NCBI RefSeq assembly: GCF_021390335.1 | Contig: NZ_JAJUXK010000003.1 | Span: 682,001 to 746,000, forward strand | Length of the DNA stretch: 64,000 nt | DNA from: Dyadobacter sp. CY343 | Lineage (GTDB): Bacteria > Bacteroidota > Bacteroidia > Cytophagales > Spirosomataceae | Reading direction: 5' to 3' | Part shown: in pieces, positions 35,790 to 43,797 of the stretch | Layout of the letters: every line of letters begins with the position of its first letter | Numbering within the stretch: the first letter of the stretch is position 1 | Made by a program: the position numbers and the translations under genes | The notes under the pieces: generated by a model | Databases searched by the model: none | What the model was told of the DNA's origin: nothing | What the model saw: only the letters and a program-made list of their open reading frames with translations

Positions 35790-36269
35790 TTAGAAGCTCG
35801 CCAGGGAATTGACCAGTTTTTGAAATTTCGGCTTGTCACTGATTCCTTTTGCAACTACCGCGGCAGCAAGTCCGCCGAGGAGATACCACGTTACTGTGAG
35901 TATTTGGGTCTGAACCGATTTGTTGACGGGTTCGTCATTCAGGCCGAGCGGTTTTGTGAGGGTAAGTGCCCCTACACCGGCCGCGAGCCCGAAACCTGCG
36001 CCTCGCCATAAAATGTTCTCTTCTTTTCCGCTCCCTACCATGCTATAAAACGCTGCATTGCTGAGCAGGTCCGTTGCCAGGGTAATGCCGAAGAGCGTTT
36101 TACCGGTTGGCGGGTCTATATTAATACTTTTGAGTGATTTGGAAATAGCCTCTTCCCCCACTCTATCGACTCTGGGGGCTTTTGCGTAAAATTTCTTGGC
36201 TCCTTCGTGCAGGAGGTTCAGCACAATCGCACCTGCTAATCCTGCTGCCATATTTTTCGTTGCATTCAT
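35790..36269 (-). CDS. Hypothetical membrane protein with glycine-rich helices
   Basis: This 159-residue protein has hydrophobic segments at about residues 6-22, 60-78, 90-105 and 124-145. They are rich in Gly and Ala, for example AAGLAGAIVLNLLHEGAKKF and GFGLAAGVGALTL. It looks like a small inner-membrane protein. I recognise no domain. It is a lone gene that ends at the bidirectional terminator. Confidence 0.75.
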   Translation of the reverse strand: MNATKNMAAGLAGAIVLNLLHEGAKKFYAKAPRVDRVGEEAISKSLKSINIDPPTGKTLFGITLATDLLSNAAFYSMVGSGKEENILWRGAGFGLAAGVGALTLTKPLGLNDEPVNKSVQTQILTVTWYLLGGLAAAVVAKGISDKPKFQKLVNSLASF

Positions 36270-36460
36270 AACTTCGGAGTTTTAATGTTTTTCCGTGGTT
36301 ATGGTAAATATTATGCCAAAAGGGAAGGGATCGCTTTGTTTTCCCTAAAAGCTTACGGTTGATTATAGAAAAAAAATTCTTGAGAGTTGCGGCGAAGCCG
36401 GTGGATCACCGGGGAAGAATCTTAAAAAGGTATTCTATATATTTAAAAAAAATAGAAACT

Positions 36461-36697
36461 ATGCGACACACATTTAAGATCAAATCAGGAAATTTAGATC
36501 AGGGCTTTATCAGATCGGTCCGAGACATTTTCGGAAATAAACCGCTTCGAATTATTGTGGAGGACGCGGAAGACGGAAAGCTTTCGGATCAGCGGGAGCT
36601 CTATAAAATTACGCAAACCGTCTTTGACCGGTTTAAAGATGCTAAGATTGATCCTAGTATCGACCTGTCTGCTCTGGCCAGCGAAGTGAATCTATGA
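36461..36697 (+). CDS. Antitoxin-like protein of a PIN toxin pair
   Basis: The ATG at 36461 gives 78 aa. It begins with a strand-rich part (MRHTFKIKSGNLDQGFIRSV), has RIIVEDAEDGKL, and an acidic C-terminal tail (DPSIDLSALASEVNL). This matches small antitoxins whose tail wraps the toxin. It overlaps the PIN gene by 4 bp (ATGA at 36694). The open frame extends upstream to 36359 but those residues are not credible. Confidence 0.82.
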   Translation: MRHTFKIKSGNLDQGFIRSVRDIFGNKPLRIIVEDAEDGKLSDQRELYKITQTVFDRFKDAKIDPSIDLSALASEVNL

Positions 36698-37098
36698 TTT
36701 ATTTCGACACGGACGTTCTGATCCATATGCTGGTGATCCAGGATCTTGGAAAACATCAGGTGGCCAGATCCTATTACGAACAAGCTATCGAAACCCAGGA
36801 TTTCTTTATATCGCTGCTTTGCATTCAGGAAACCGCATACGTGCTTCAAAGGTTGGGACAAAAGGCCAATGATATTGAAGATGCAGTGAAAGGTTTTCTC
36901 CAATTTGAGCCCGTGCCGTATATGAGTCGGGATATGCAACGAGGCGTTGTACTGGCAAGATCAATGGGTTTCAAGAATATCAATGACTGCATCCATCTGG
37001 CTGTTGCGGAGACACATTGCTCTCAGATCTGCACTTTCAACAAAGCGGATTTTGGAAAAATGAGTAAGTATACAACTCTGGAAATTACGATACTTTGA
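36694..37098 (+). CDS. PIN-domain toxin (VapC-like)
   Basis: This 134-residue protein starts MIYFDTDVLIHMLVIQD with catalytic Asp5. Glu46 follows in CIQETAYVLQ, then Asp98 in NINDCIHLAVA, and the C-terminal TFNKADFGKM motif with Asp119 completes the PIN set. It is a predicted Mg-dependent RNase. With its overlapping upstream antitoxin it forms a complete type II system. Function is inferred from the family. Confidence 0.9.
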   Translation: MIYFDTDVLIHMLVIQDLGKHQVARSYYEQAIETQDFFISLLCIQETAYVLQRLGQKANDIEDAVKGFLQFEPVPYMSRDMQRGVVLARSMGFKNINDCIHLAVAETHCSQICTFNKADFGKMSKYTTLEITIL

Positions 37099-37140
37099 GC
37101 ATGTACCTTATCACGCAGTCAGGTGGGCTAGCTTAAAAGC

Positions 37141-37180
37141 AAAAGCGGCAGCCAGTTGTTGAACCGGCTGCCGCTTTTTT
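37141..37180. terminator. Bidirectional Rho-independent terminator
   Basis: AAAAGCGGCAGCC pairs with GGCTGCCGCTTTT around a 12-base loop, with an A-run and a T-run on the two sides. It separates the plus-strand PIN operon from the minus-strand Gfo/Idh/MocA gene. Confidence 0.9.
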
Positions 37181-37194
37181 ATATTGAAATTATC

Positions 37195-38658
37195 TTAAAC
37201 GCCCAGCGTCCAACCTTCGCGGTAGTTCCGTTTCACATACTGGTTCACCTCGTCGAAGTTCGTGACTTTCATATTTTGAGCGTCCCAAAGCATCTTCATG
37301 TTGCTTCCCGGATAAGTAAAGCCTTTTCCGTCTTCACGTGCTTTTGGCATATCAGCTCCGCGGATCGCCAGGTTAGCGCCAAGGATAGCTTCCGTCAAAG
37401 GACCAGCGAGTTCGAACGGCGAGCTTAGTTCCATTTTACCGAAACCGGCAATGCAACCTTCCACCCACTGCGCGTAGTGACCGTCTGCGCTTCCAGGCAC
37501 ACGGGCAAATTTCTGTTTCACCTTCACTTCCTCCATTCGGCTCAGCGGCAAAAGGCGCGGGTTGGCCGCATATTCGCTCGCCATCATTTTTCCTTTTGAT
37601 CCGACAAACAAAATACCGCTGTTACCGTCTCCAAACAATTCGTTCGGCCCTAGTTCTTCCGGTCTTTCGGGTTTGATACCGCCGTCCATCCAGTGCATCG
37701 TAACCGGACCTTTTGTTCTCGGTGTTTTCGGGAAAGTCAAAGTTGCGTGGCTCGATGGCGGACAGCTGTCTGGAAAAATACCTCTTTTACCAAAACCGGT
37801 AAATACACTCCCAACGCTCGCCTGCATATCTGTGGCGTATTTCAACCCAAGTACCCGGAAAGGTGCTTCCATCAAATGGCAGCCCAGGTCACCCAAAGCA
37901 CCGGTACCATAATCCCACCAGCCGCGCCAGCTACCCGGGATCAGGCCTTCAACATAATCTTTTTGAGGCGCGGTACCAAGCCACAGATCCCAATTCAACT
38001 CTTTCGGAACAGCCGGCTTGTCGGTCGGCCAGGGAATACCTTGTGGCCAGATCGGACGGTTTGTCCAGATGTAAACCGTGTCCACGTCACCGATCACACC
38101 CGCATCGTACCATTCGTGCAGTTGACGAACGCCGTCTCCCGAAGAGCCCTGGTTTCCCATTTGCGTCACAACTTTATATTTCGCAGCAGCCTCGGTCAGC
38201 TTTCTTGCTTCCCAGATATCGTGCGTCATCGGTTTTTGCACATACACGTGCTTACCAAGCTGCATAGCCGCCATAGCTACCACCGCGTGCGTGTGATCTG
38301 GTGTCGAAACAGAAACCGCGTCGAAATTTTTCGCTTCTTTTTCAAACATTTCGCGCCAATCCTTGTAGTATTTCGCTTTCGGATAAGTCTTCACCGTTTC
38401 TTCTGCCCGCCGATCATCCACGTCGCACAAATAACCGATATTGGCCTTACCGCTTTTGAAAAAACTAGCAATATCAGACCTTCCTTTTCCACCCACACCT
38501 ACTCCGGCCACGGTAAGCATATCACTCGGGGCACGGTAACCTTTGCCCAGCACGTGGCGCGGCACGATCATAAATCCGGCCGCAGTGGCTGCCGAAGCTT
38601 TGATAAAGTCCCTTCTCGTCGAAGCAGCCTTATCTTTTTGTGTATTCGATTGGTCCAT
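37195..38658 (-). CDS. Gfo/Idh/MocA family oxidoreductase, Tat-exported
   Basis: From the ATG at 38658 the protein is 487 aa. A twin-arginine signal is plain: STRRDFIKASAATAAGFMI with Arg15-Arg16. The Rossmann start is LTVAGVGVGGKGRSDIASFF and the NAD-dependent part has AVSVSTPDHTHAVVAMAAMQ and HVYVQKPMTHDIWEARKL, with the conserved EKP-like Lys. It acts outside the cytoplasmic membrane on a sugar or inositol-like alcohol, with a tightly bound cofactor. It belongs with the PVC-type, SGNH and MFS genes nearby. Confidence 0.92.
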   Translation of the reverse strand: MDQSNTQKDKAASTRRDFIKASAATAAGFMIVPRHVLGKGYRAPSDMLTVAGVGVGGKGRSDIASFFKSGKANIGYLCDVDDRRAEETVKTYPKAKYYKDWREMFEKEAKNFDAVSVSTPDHTHAVVAMAAMQLGKHVYVQKPMTHDIWEARKLTEAAAKYKVVTQMGNQGSSGDGVRQLHEWYDAGVIGDVDTVYIWTNRPIWPQGIPWPTDKPAVPKELNWDLWLGTAPQKDYVEGLIPGSWRGWWDYGTGALGDLGCHLMEAPFRVLGLKYATDMQASVGSVFTGFGKRGIFPDSCPPSSHATLTFPKTPRTKGPVTMHWMDGGIKPERPEELGPNELFGDGNSGILFVGSKGKMMASEYAANPRLLPLSRMEEVKVKQKFARVPGSADGHYAQWVEGCIAGFGKMELSSPFELAGPLTEAILGANLAIRGADMPKAREDGKGFTYPGSNMKMLWDAQNMKVTNFDEVNQYVKRNYREGWTLGV

Positions 38659-38803
38659 ATTTTTTAGTGACAATTTGATCCTATTAGTAAAAGGCGGAAC
38701 TGCCTTAATTTAATGTAGTAAATGGAGTTATTCCGCAGAAAAGTCCACTCTCGGAGCTGAAAGTCCTGACAATAACAATACTGCCATTCCAAAAAATGAG
38801 GCT

Positions 38804-39319
38804 ATGATCGAATTACAACGAGGGGATATTACCAAAATGGAAGTTGACGCGATCGTCAATGCCGCCAACTCTTCCCTGCTCGGCGGCGGCGGGGTAGACG
38901 GCGCGATCCACCGCGCAGGAGGAAAAGCGATCCTCGACGAATGCATGGCGATCAGGAACCGGCAAGGCGGCTGTGCTACCGGGGAAGCGGTGATCACTAC
39001 CGGTGGCAACCTGCCCGCCCGGTACGTGATCCACACAGTAGGACCAGTTTGGAACGGGGGCAACAAAAATGAAGAATCATTTTTAACTTCCGCCTATCAG
39101 AACAGCCTGAAACTAGCTGCGGAAAATCAGATCAAAACCATCGCATTCCCAAACATCAGCACCGGCATCTACCATTTTCCAAAACAAAAAGCCGCCGAGA
39201 TAGCTGTAAGAACGGTCAAAGATTTTCTGGCAGTTTCGGATGTGGTTGAAAAGGTTATTTTTGTTTGTTTTGATGAGGAGAATTATGGGATTTATGAGGC
39301 GGTGATTGGGGGTGGGTGA
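38804..39319 (+). CDS. Macro-domain protein (O-acetyl-ADP-ribose deacetylase type)
   Basis: This 171-residue protein is a single macro domain: [20 protein letters not shown], then [20 protein letters not shown], then [20 protein letters not shown]. The layout matches the YmdB/MacroD group that hydrolyses ADP-ribose esters. It is divergent from the Gfo/Idh/MocA gene. Downstream lies the decayed end of the Rhs cassette array. Confidence 0.93.
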   Translation: MIELQRGDITKMEVDAIVNAANSSLLGGGGVDGAIHRAGGKAILDECMAIRNRQGGCATGEAVITTGGNLPARYVIHTVGPVWNGGNKNEESFLTSAYQNSLKLAAENQIKTIAFPNISTGIYHFPKQKAAEIAVRTVKDFLAVSDVVEKVIFVCFDEENYGIYEAVIGGG

Positions 39320-39333
39320 CGGCTAGCTATTTT

Positions 39334-39516
39334 TTAAGCTACTTGAATTCTTTCCTCCTGAGTGAATCGAACTATATGTTGATAAGAATTTTGCCAATCC
39401 AAGAGCGCAGATACGAATTCAGGTTTCAGTTCCAAGTCAGAAGCTTGCAGTTGTCCTTCAAGATCGTCATGAATACAAAAGCTACTAAATGTTGCTTTTA
39501 ATGTCAGGTATCTCAT
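39334..39516 (-). CDS. Small hypothetical protein, possible immunity remnant
   Basis: A 60-codon frame starting with ATG reads MRYLTLKATFSSFCIHDDLE and then LKPEFVSALLDWQNSYQHIV. The acidic, Trp-containing pattern resembles small immunity proteins of Rhs systems. No family is recognised and there is no start signal that decides the call. It lies at the far decayed end of the cassette array. Confidence 0.4.
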   Translation of the reverse strand: MRYLTLKATFSSFCIHDDLEGQLQASDLELKPEFVSALLDWQNSYQHIVRFTQEERIQVA

Positions 39517-39553
39517 TTCTTTGTTCCATTAAATGTTCGGTGAAAAATAGTCT

Positions 39554-39766
39554 TTAGTGAGTGTTTATTATCACCGCCTCAGAAAGACACGTTAAGGCCT
39601 TCCGATAAGCACCAAACTGTTCTTCCGATCCAATATCCTCCTCTCGACTAAAATTGTCGAGTAATTTTTAATATTCTCTCTTAGATAAATAAACCGATCT
39701 GCATTGAAAGAGGGATTTTCTAACTCATGATAACTATATAGATAACATCTACAAGTTTTGTCTAGA
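39554..39766 (-). pseudogene. Immunity-like gene remnant with several frame changes
   Basis: Two overlapping minus-strand frames look like broken pieces of one gene: one reads YSYHELENPSFNADRFIYLR and the other KLLDNFSREEDIGSEEQFGA then YRKALTCLSEAVIINTH before TAA at 39554. Each piece is protein-like, but stops and frame changes interrupt them. This suggests an eroded immunity gene. Confidence 0.4.
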
Positions 39767-39767
39767 A

Positions 39768-40076
39768 TCACAGATGATAATAGTTATCCTTTAAGATCAA
39801 TACATTAGTAAAGAATTCCAGCGACTCCTTCTGACTCAATCGATTTAGGTTATAGCGGGGCATTTTCATTATATTTTCAATTCGACCCCTAGGCTTACTG
39901 TCCAAATAAAAATTCCCTAGCACATCAAAGAAGTAATTATGAATCATACTATCACTTAATTGCATATCATCCATTAATTTATTAGTCTTTCTTAATACAT
40001 ATTCTATATCCGTGTCTGGGATATTGAAGTGAATTACGTTCCTATTTTTGGATTCATTTTGACCACAACTAATCAA
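39768..40076 (-). CDS. Hypothetical lipoprotein-like fragment without ATG
   Basis: The 102-codon frame opens at a TTG and reads LISCGQNESKNRN, a lipobox. Upstream in frame are only 11 codons before a stop, too few for a signal peptide, so the N-terminus is probably lost. The rest (DTDIEYVLRKTNKLMDDMQL and MPRYNLNRLSQKESLEFFTN) is protein-like. It is probably a truncated immunity lipoprotein of the array. Confidence 0.45.
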   Translation of the reverse strand: MISCGQNESKNRNVIHFNIPDTDIEYVLRKTNKLMDDMQLSDSMIHNYFFDVLGNFYLDSKPRGRIENIMKMPRYNLNRLSQKESLEFFTNVLILKDNYYHL

Positions 40077-40227
40077 AATATTCGTTAAATAAGGCCTACG
40101 TATATTTTAAAATCTTTCATCATCTATCTGTTAAATCCTCTATTATTATACTCGTGTCTCGCGGATGGTCCGTGAAGCCTTGTATATTACTTGGGTACCA
40201 ATTGCTTTTTATATATTGCCAATTGAA

Positions 40228-40345
40228 TCAATTAATTGTCATATAAATACTTATTATGAATAATATAGATATTGCACATACTACTATTCTCTTCCTCATT
40301 TCTTCTTAATCAGTTTGATTTTCATCGTAATATCTAACGTAAGCC
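40228..40345 (-). pseudogene. Remnant of a second toxin-44/immunity junction
   Basis: The bases read, on the minus strand, the tail YYDENQTD-stop of the toxin-44-like protein, followed by the start of its immunity protein (MRKRIVVCAISILFIISIYM then TIN-stop). They closely match 43735-43845, where the intact versions lie. This is a partial duplicate: toxin tail plus the first 23 residues of immunity, ended by a TGA at 40228. Confidence 0.75.
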
Positions 40346-40350
40346 CGCTC

Positions 40351-40599
40351 TTACTCTCTAAATTTTGCTCCTTCTAATTTTCTAATTACATCTTTAATTT
40401 CTTCCTCTAATCGTTTGTCATCGTAATAGCTCCGGTCTCCTTTCCTCCATGCATCATTCGGTTCGTAGAAATCCATATCATAAGCGAGTTCTGAGAGAAC
40501 TTCACTCGATTTTTCATCATTCCAGACGAGCTCTTGAAATTGCTTTATGAGGCTTTGACGATTTTCCTTGTCTTTTAATATTTGTTCTAGTATTTTCAT
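40351..40599 (-). CDS. Putative immunity protein of orphan Rhs cassette 5
   Basis: This 82-residue acidic, helical protein starts MKILEQILKDKENRQSLIKQ and contains YDMDFYEPNDAWRKGDRSYY. It begins one base after the stop of the cassette-5 toxin tip, the usual place for the cognate immunity gene. I recognise no immunity family by name. Its toxin is frameshifted, yet this gene is intact. Confidence 0.7.
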   Translation of the reverse strand: MKILEQILKDKENRQSLIKQFQELVWNDEKSSEVLSELAYDMDFYEPNDAWRKGDRSYYDDKRLEEEIKDVIRKLEGAKFRE

Positions 40600-40600
40600 T

Positions 40601-41250
40601 TTATTGAGATATAAAACGCTGCTTAATTAAGTTGTTGCCTCTTAGGACAGTTGTTACTTTGCCCGTAATCTTATTGGTTCCTATGAGAAGATCTTTCCCT
40701 GAACCAAATCCATTTTTAAGGACATAATTGAAGGTGTCATTCTTTGGATCAAAATATCTTACACCTTTTGACAGTCCAATTTCAACCATTTTTGGAGTAA
40801 TTCCTCTCTCGTCATTCGTGAAGCAGCATGTTGGGAAATCTCAATTCCTGACTTAACTAGCGGGCTTGCCTCCCTATTGGCTTCCCTTCCAATAACCCTC
40901 CCCAGCCACTGCGCCCGAACCAACCCAACAAGCGGCTTAAATAACCATTCTAATGGCTTCGCAATCGGAATGATCGTAAAATCAATAGTATGATCACTCT
41001 CAATACCATCCACCACCGGCAGTTGCTGCCCCGGCTCCCAGCCGGTCGCTTTCATCCGAGCCAGCAAACCAAAAGGCTTGTCCTTCTCCACCCGCTTCTT
41101 CCTCTCTGTCCTCCTGTTCCCGCTGCTCCTGCCGGAACATTTCCTCTGCGGCTTTGCCTTCGAAATGCCAGCTTTGTGTGCCGTCAGGGCCGATGAAGAT
41201 AAGCGGATTATCGTTGCCGTAGGTGTAGGGGCTGAAGCGCCGGCGGCTTA
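40601..41250 (-). pseudogene. Orphan Rhs C-terminal tip, cassette 5, frameshifted
   Basis: The upstream part (41.06-41.25 kb) matches the host Rhs junction at 45.5-45.65 kb but is shifted by one base near 41095. The frame 41091-40759 then carries the junction DKPFGLLARMKATGWEPG and HTIDFTIIPIAKPLEWLF and the tip start SQHAASRMTREELLQK. A loss of one A in an A-run (40789-40793) moves the rest to another frame, GLSKGVRYFDPKNDTFNYVL to LIKQRFISQ. The tip resembles small RelE/colicin-like RNases of the DUF4258 type. The gene is not functional as it stands. Confidence 0.7.
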
Positions 41251-41358
41251 AAACATTCGATCAATTGTATCGCACCTAGCTATAAATAATCCTCTATTGA
41301 ATTGCCAATCTGCTCACTCATCTCAACTTGCAGCATTTTTAATTACTATAAAACAACA

Positions 41359-41673
41359 TCATGGATATGAGGTACTGCTACTTTTGATTGTATTACAATA
41401 AATTATAACATTCTTTTCTTTTAAAAAATCAATTATATCTAAATCACTTCTTGACGGTTTAAGTCTATCCCCTACATCCGTCATATCGATACCATACAAA
41501 TATTGGATTAGTTGCCACATAAGTTCTTCGTTTTCTTTTGGGTCAAACTCAACCTTTCCGTCATCAAATAACTGCATCATTTTCCAAGCCCACCTATCAG
41601 CATTAGAATATGATAAGCTTCCATTCAAAACAGAAGCATATTTTTCTAAAATTATGTTTACCGAAACTACCAT
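41359..41673 (-). CDS. Putative immunity protein of orphan Rhs cassette 4
   Basis: This 104-residue acidic protein contains NADRWAWKMMQLFDDGKVEF and LMWQLIQYLYGIDM. Its ATG overlaps the ancestral stop of the cassette-4 toxin by 7 bases (ATGGTAG), which shows that the frame after the toxin's frameshift is the true one. A small helical immunity protein is the best reading. No named family is assigned. Confidence 0.7.
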   Translation of the reverse strand: MVVSVNIILEKYASVLNGSLSYSNADRWAWKMMQLFDDGKVEFDPKENEELMWQLIQYLYGIDMTDVGDRLKPSRSDLDIIDFLKEKNVIIYCNTIKSSSTSYP

Positions 41674-42294
41674 TTCCCTAAATAATCTCCTGTGATGTTA
41701 AATAAATAATGCGTTTTTACACCAGTCCCGAACTCAGGTCTTACCTGAATAATACCACCATTGGGATTCAGTCTTTCAAACCAAGTACGCTTACCCTCCT
41801 GACGTCGGGTTCCATTCTCTGACCATTCTAAAAGAATTGGCATCCCCTCTATTTAAAGTAGCTCGCCCGTAATATCTAAATCTTCCATTAGCTAATTCTT
41901 TAAATCCTCCCGCCCCGTATTTGTCAAGCTGTCCTAAGTGCTGACTTAACTTAGCTCCATTTGTTGGTAAGCTAGCACTATTATTTACTGTCTTAGCGGC
42001 TTCCTTCCCAGCAACCCTCCCCAACCACTGCGCCCTGACCAACCCAACAAGCGGCTTAAATAACCATTCTAATGGCTTCGCAATCGGAATGATTGTGAAG
42101 TCAATCGTATGATCACTCTCAATCCCATCAACAACCGGCAGCTGCTGCCGCGGCTCCCAGCCGGTCGCCTTCATTCGCGCCAGCAGGCCAGAAGGCTTGT
42201 CCGTCTCCGCACGTTTCTTTTCGCGGTCCTCCTGATCGCGCTGCTCCTGGCGGAACATTTCCTCGGCGGCTTTGCCTTCGAAGTGCCTTTGCGT
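41667..42294 (-). pseudogene. Orphan Rhs C-terminal tip, cassette 4, frameshifted
   Basis: It opens with the host junction (HFEGKAAEEMFRQEQ, then DKPSGLLARMKATGWEP, HTIDFTIIPIAKPLEWLF), with an ATG at 42258. The tip KLSQHLGQLDKYGAGGFKEL to DANSFRMVREWNPTSGG stops at 41791. Deleting one G in the GGG at 41794-41796 restores GKRTWFERLNPNGGIIQVRP and KTHYLFNITGDYLGKW to a stop at 41667. The tip is therefore a real toxin domain of about 90 residues broken by one base. I do not recognise its family with confidence. Confidence 0.75.
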
Positions 42295-42339
42295 CCTATG
42301 CTTATTGATTAGAAATAATCCCGTTGTCTAATAATAGTC

Positions 42340-42768
42340 TTAACTGATGCTACCAATGACAGGATAATTACTTAAAGTGTTCAATATATCCTTCAATAGA
42401 TCATCAATAGAAGCATTATCAGTTAGCATAATGAAGCTCAAACTGATGCCCCCAGGCTCTGTTTTTGCAAGCACATCCCATTTGATATTACCTGTAGCTT
42501 CACGTTGACCTTTTAAGTATAGCCCTTCCTCCATTGTTTGAAATTCAACCTCCCCTATGAAACTGGTAATCAAATTTTTTATGCCTTCGCTAAACTTGAG
42601 AAAGTCGTCAGCTCGAAGATTTGTGCTATAAAAACAGTTAAGTCCGGACGTTTTTATTGTAATTTCTGACCTAAGCCAATTACCATCCCAATAATCTAGA
42701 CTATTTGGATAGCTTCTTCGAAGTATATCAACTTGCAATAATGCTTCTGCTGATTGTAATCTCATCAT
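42340..42768 (-). CDS. Putative immunity protein of orphan cassette 3 (WapI-like)
   Basis: This 142-residue protein contains SLDYWDGNWLRSEITI near the N-terminus, a FLKFSEGIKNLITSFIGE helix and a C-terminal LLKDILNTLSNYPVIG. The DYWDGNWL block and the yPV ending resemble WapI-type immunity proteins. It starts 8 bp after the toxin tip stop. The next ATG is one codon in. Confidence 0.72.
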   Translation of the reverse strand: MMRLQSAEALLQVDILRRSYPNSLDYWDGNWLRSEITIKTSGLNCFYSTNLRADDFLKFSEGIKNLITSFIGEVEFQTMEEGLYLKGQREATGNIKWDVLAKTEPGGISLSFIMLTDNASIDDLLKDILNTLSNYPVIGSIS

Positions 42769-42776
42769 ATATATGT

Positions 42777-43328
42777 TTAGTTAGGAATAACGGTAATAAT
42801 ATGACCAGCTTTATTCGTAATAACTTTCAAGTTGTCCTTAATAAATACAGTAGTCCCCTGAGTATTACCTGCTGAGATACTTGTTGGTTTTTTGACGACA
42901 TCTAACACTGCACTTGGAGAAAGAAATCCCCTCGCTTGCATTTGATCAAGGGCATGACCGGTGAATTTCGTTCCGCTTATTGTTGTGGGTGAATTCTTGG
43001 TCAAAATTTCTAGAATATTTCCACTCCGTCCTACAGGTGTCTTGGCCAAACGGCTTGCAGCGGTATCACTTACCTTTCCAACCGCTCTCCCCAACCACTG
43101 CGCCCGCACCAACCCACCAAGCGGCTTAAATAACCATTCTAATGGCTTCGCAATCGGGATTACCGTGAAGTCAATCGTATGATCACTCTCAATCCCATCC
43201 ACCACCGGCAGTTGCTGCCCCGGCTCCCAGCCGGTCGCTTTCATTCGCGCCAGCAACCCAAAAGGCTTGTCCTTCTCGGCCTTTTTCTTCTCCCTATCTT
43301 CCTGTTCGCGCTGCTCCTGCCGGAACAT
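42777..43328 (-). CDS. Orphan Rhs C-terminal tip, cassette 3 (DUF4258-like RNase)
   Basis: This 183-residue frame is intact. Residues 1-85 copy the host Rhs junction (MFRQEQREQEDREKKKAEKD, MKATGWEPGQQLPVVDGIES, HTIDFTVIPIAKPLEWLF). The tip, from about residue 110, reads GTKFTGHALDQMQARGFLSP, AVLDVVKKPTS and DNLKVITNKAGHIITVIPN. This is the H..R..G and TV pattern of DUF4258/RelE-colicin E5-like nucleases. It has no signal peptide and no shell, so it is a displaced tip unless recombined onto the host Rhs gene. Homology to the host begins near 43355. Confidence 0.8.
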   Translation of the reverse strand: MFRQEQREQEDREKKKAEKDKPFGLLARMKATGWEPGQQLPVVDGIESDHTIDFTVIPIAKPLEWLFKPLGGLVRAQWLGRAVGKVSDTAASRLAKTPVGRSGNILEILTKNSPTTISGTKFTGHALDQMQARGFLSPSAVLDVVKKPTSISAGNTQGTTVFIKDNLKVITNKAGHIITVIPN

Positions 43329-43371
43329 TTTTTGGGCGGCTTTGGCTTCGTGCTTTGAGAAGAGATAGCTT

Positions 43372-43404
43372 TACCAGCGAGCAGATTTGTCTGCATCGCT
43401 GGTA
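43372..43404. repeat. Stem-loop between cassettes
   Basis: TACCAGCGA with GCAGA pairs to TCTGC and TCGCTGGTA around a TTTG loop, with one bulged A. No T-run follows on the minus strand. It sits between the immunity gene of cassette 2 and the start of tip 3 and may be an attenuator or cassette boundary. Confidence 0.55.
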
Positions 43405-43422
43405 ATCCGGGCTGACCTTAGA

Positions 43423-43791
43423 TTAAGGCTTAATTTGATTTGCTATTCTGATCTTCAACGTATCCGTGCGTTTCGCATAGGACGAGGTATCAGCTAAGAC
43501 AAGAATAAGACTGTCTTCGGCCATTTGATAGCTAACTAGCACTTGATAACGCTCGAAAGCCGCTAAGAACTCATTTCTCCCATTTGTATGAAATTTTTGA
43601 AGTAAAATCTGTTCTTGAATGGTGGCGTTCGATGGCACGTAAGATATCGCTATTTGATTGCGTGTACCACCATAGTCAAATCGGGTAATTTCTACGGGCT
43701 TACCATCATTAAATAAGGTGAAGTTAAATGTCACATAAATAATTATTATGAATAATATTACTATTGTAGATACTACTATTCTCTTTTTCAT
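43423..43791 (-). CDS. Putative membrane-anchored immunity protein of cassette 2
   Basis: This 122-residue protein has one N-terminal membrane anchor (RIVVSTIVILFIIIIYVTF) and a mature beta-rich domain (FDYGGTRNQIAISYVPS, YQMAEDSLILVLADTSSY). It begins 6 bp after the toxin-44-like gene. Periplasmic immunity is consistent with a toxin that acts in the envelope or is intercepted on entry. A truncated second copy of its first 23 codons lies at 40228-40299. Confidence 0.72.
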   Translation of the reverse strand: MKKRIVVSTIVILFIIIIYVTFNFTLFNDGKPVEITRFDYGGTRNQIAISYVPSNATIQEQILLQKFHTNGRNEFLAAFERYQVLVSYQMAEDSLILVLADTSSYAKRTDTLKIRIANQIKP

Positions 43792-43797
43792 CTCTTC

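Noticed and set aside
37693..38667. Long antisense frame (324 codons) opposite the Gfo/Idh/MocA gene
   Set aside because: It is rich in Arg, His, Phe and Cys, as antisense translations of GC-rich genes are, and the sense frame is a well-recognised family.
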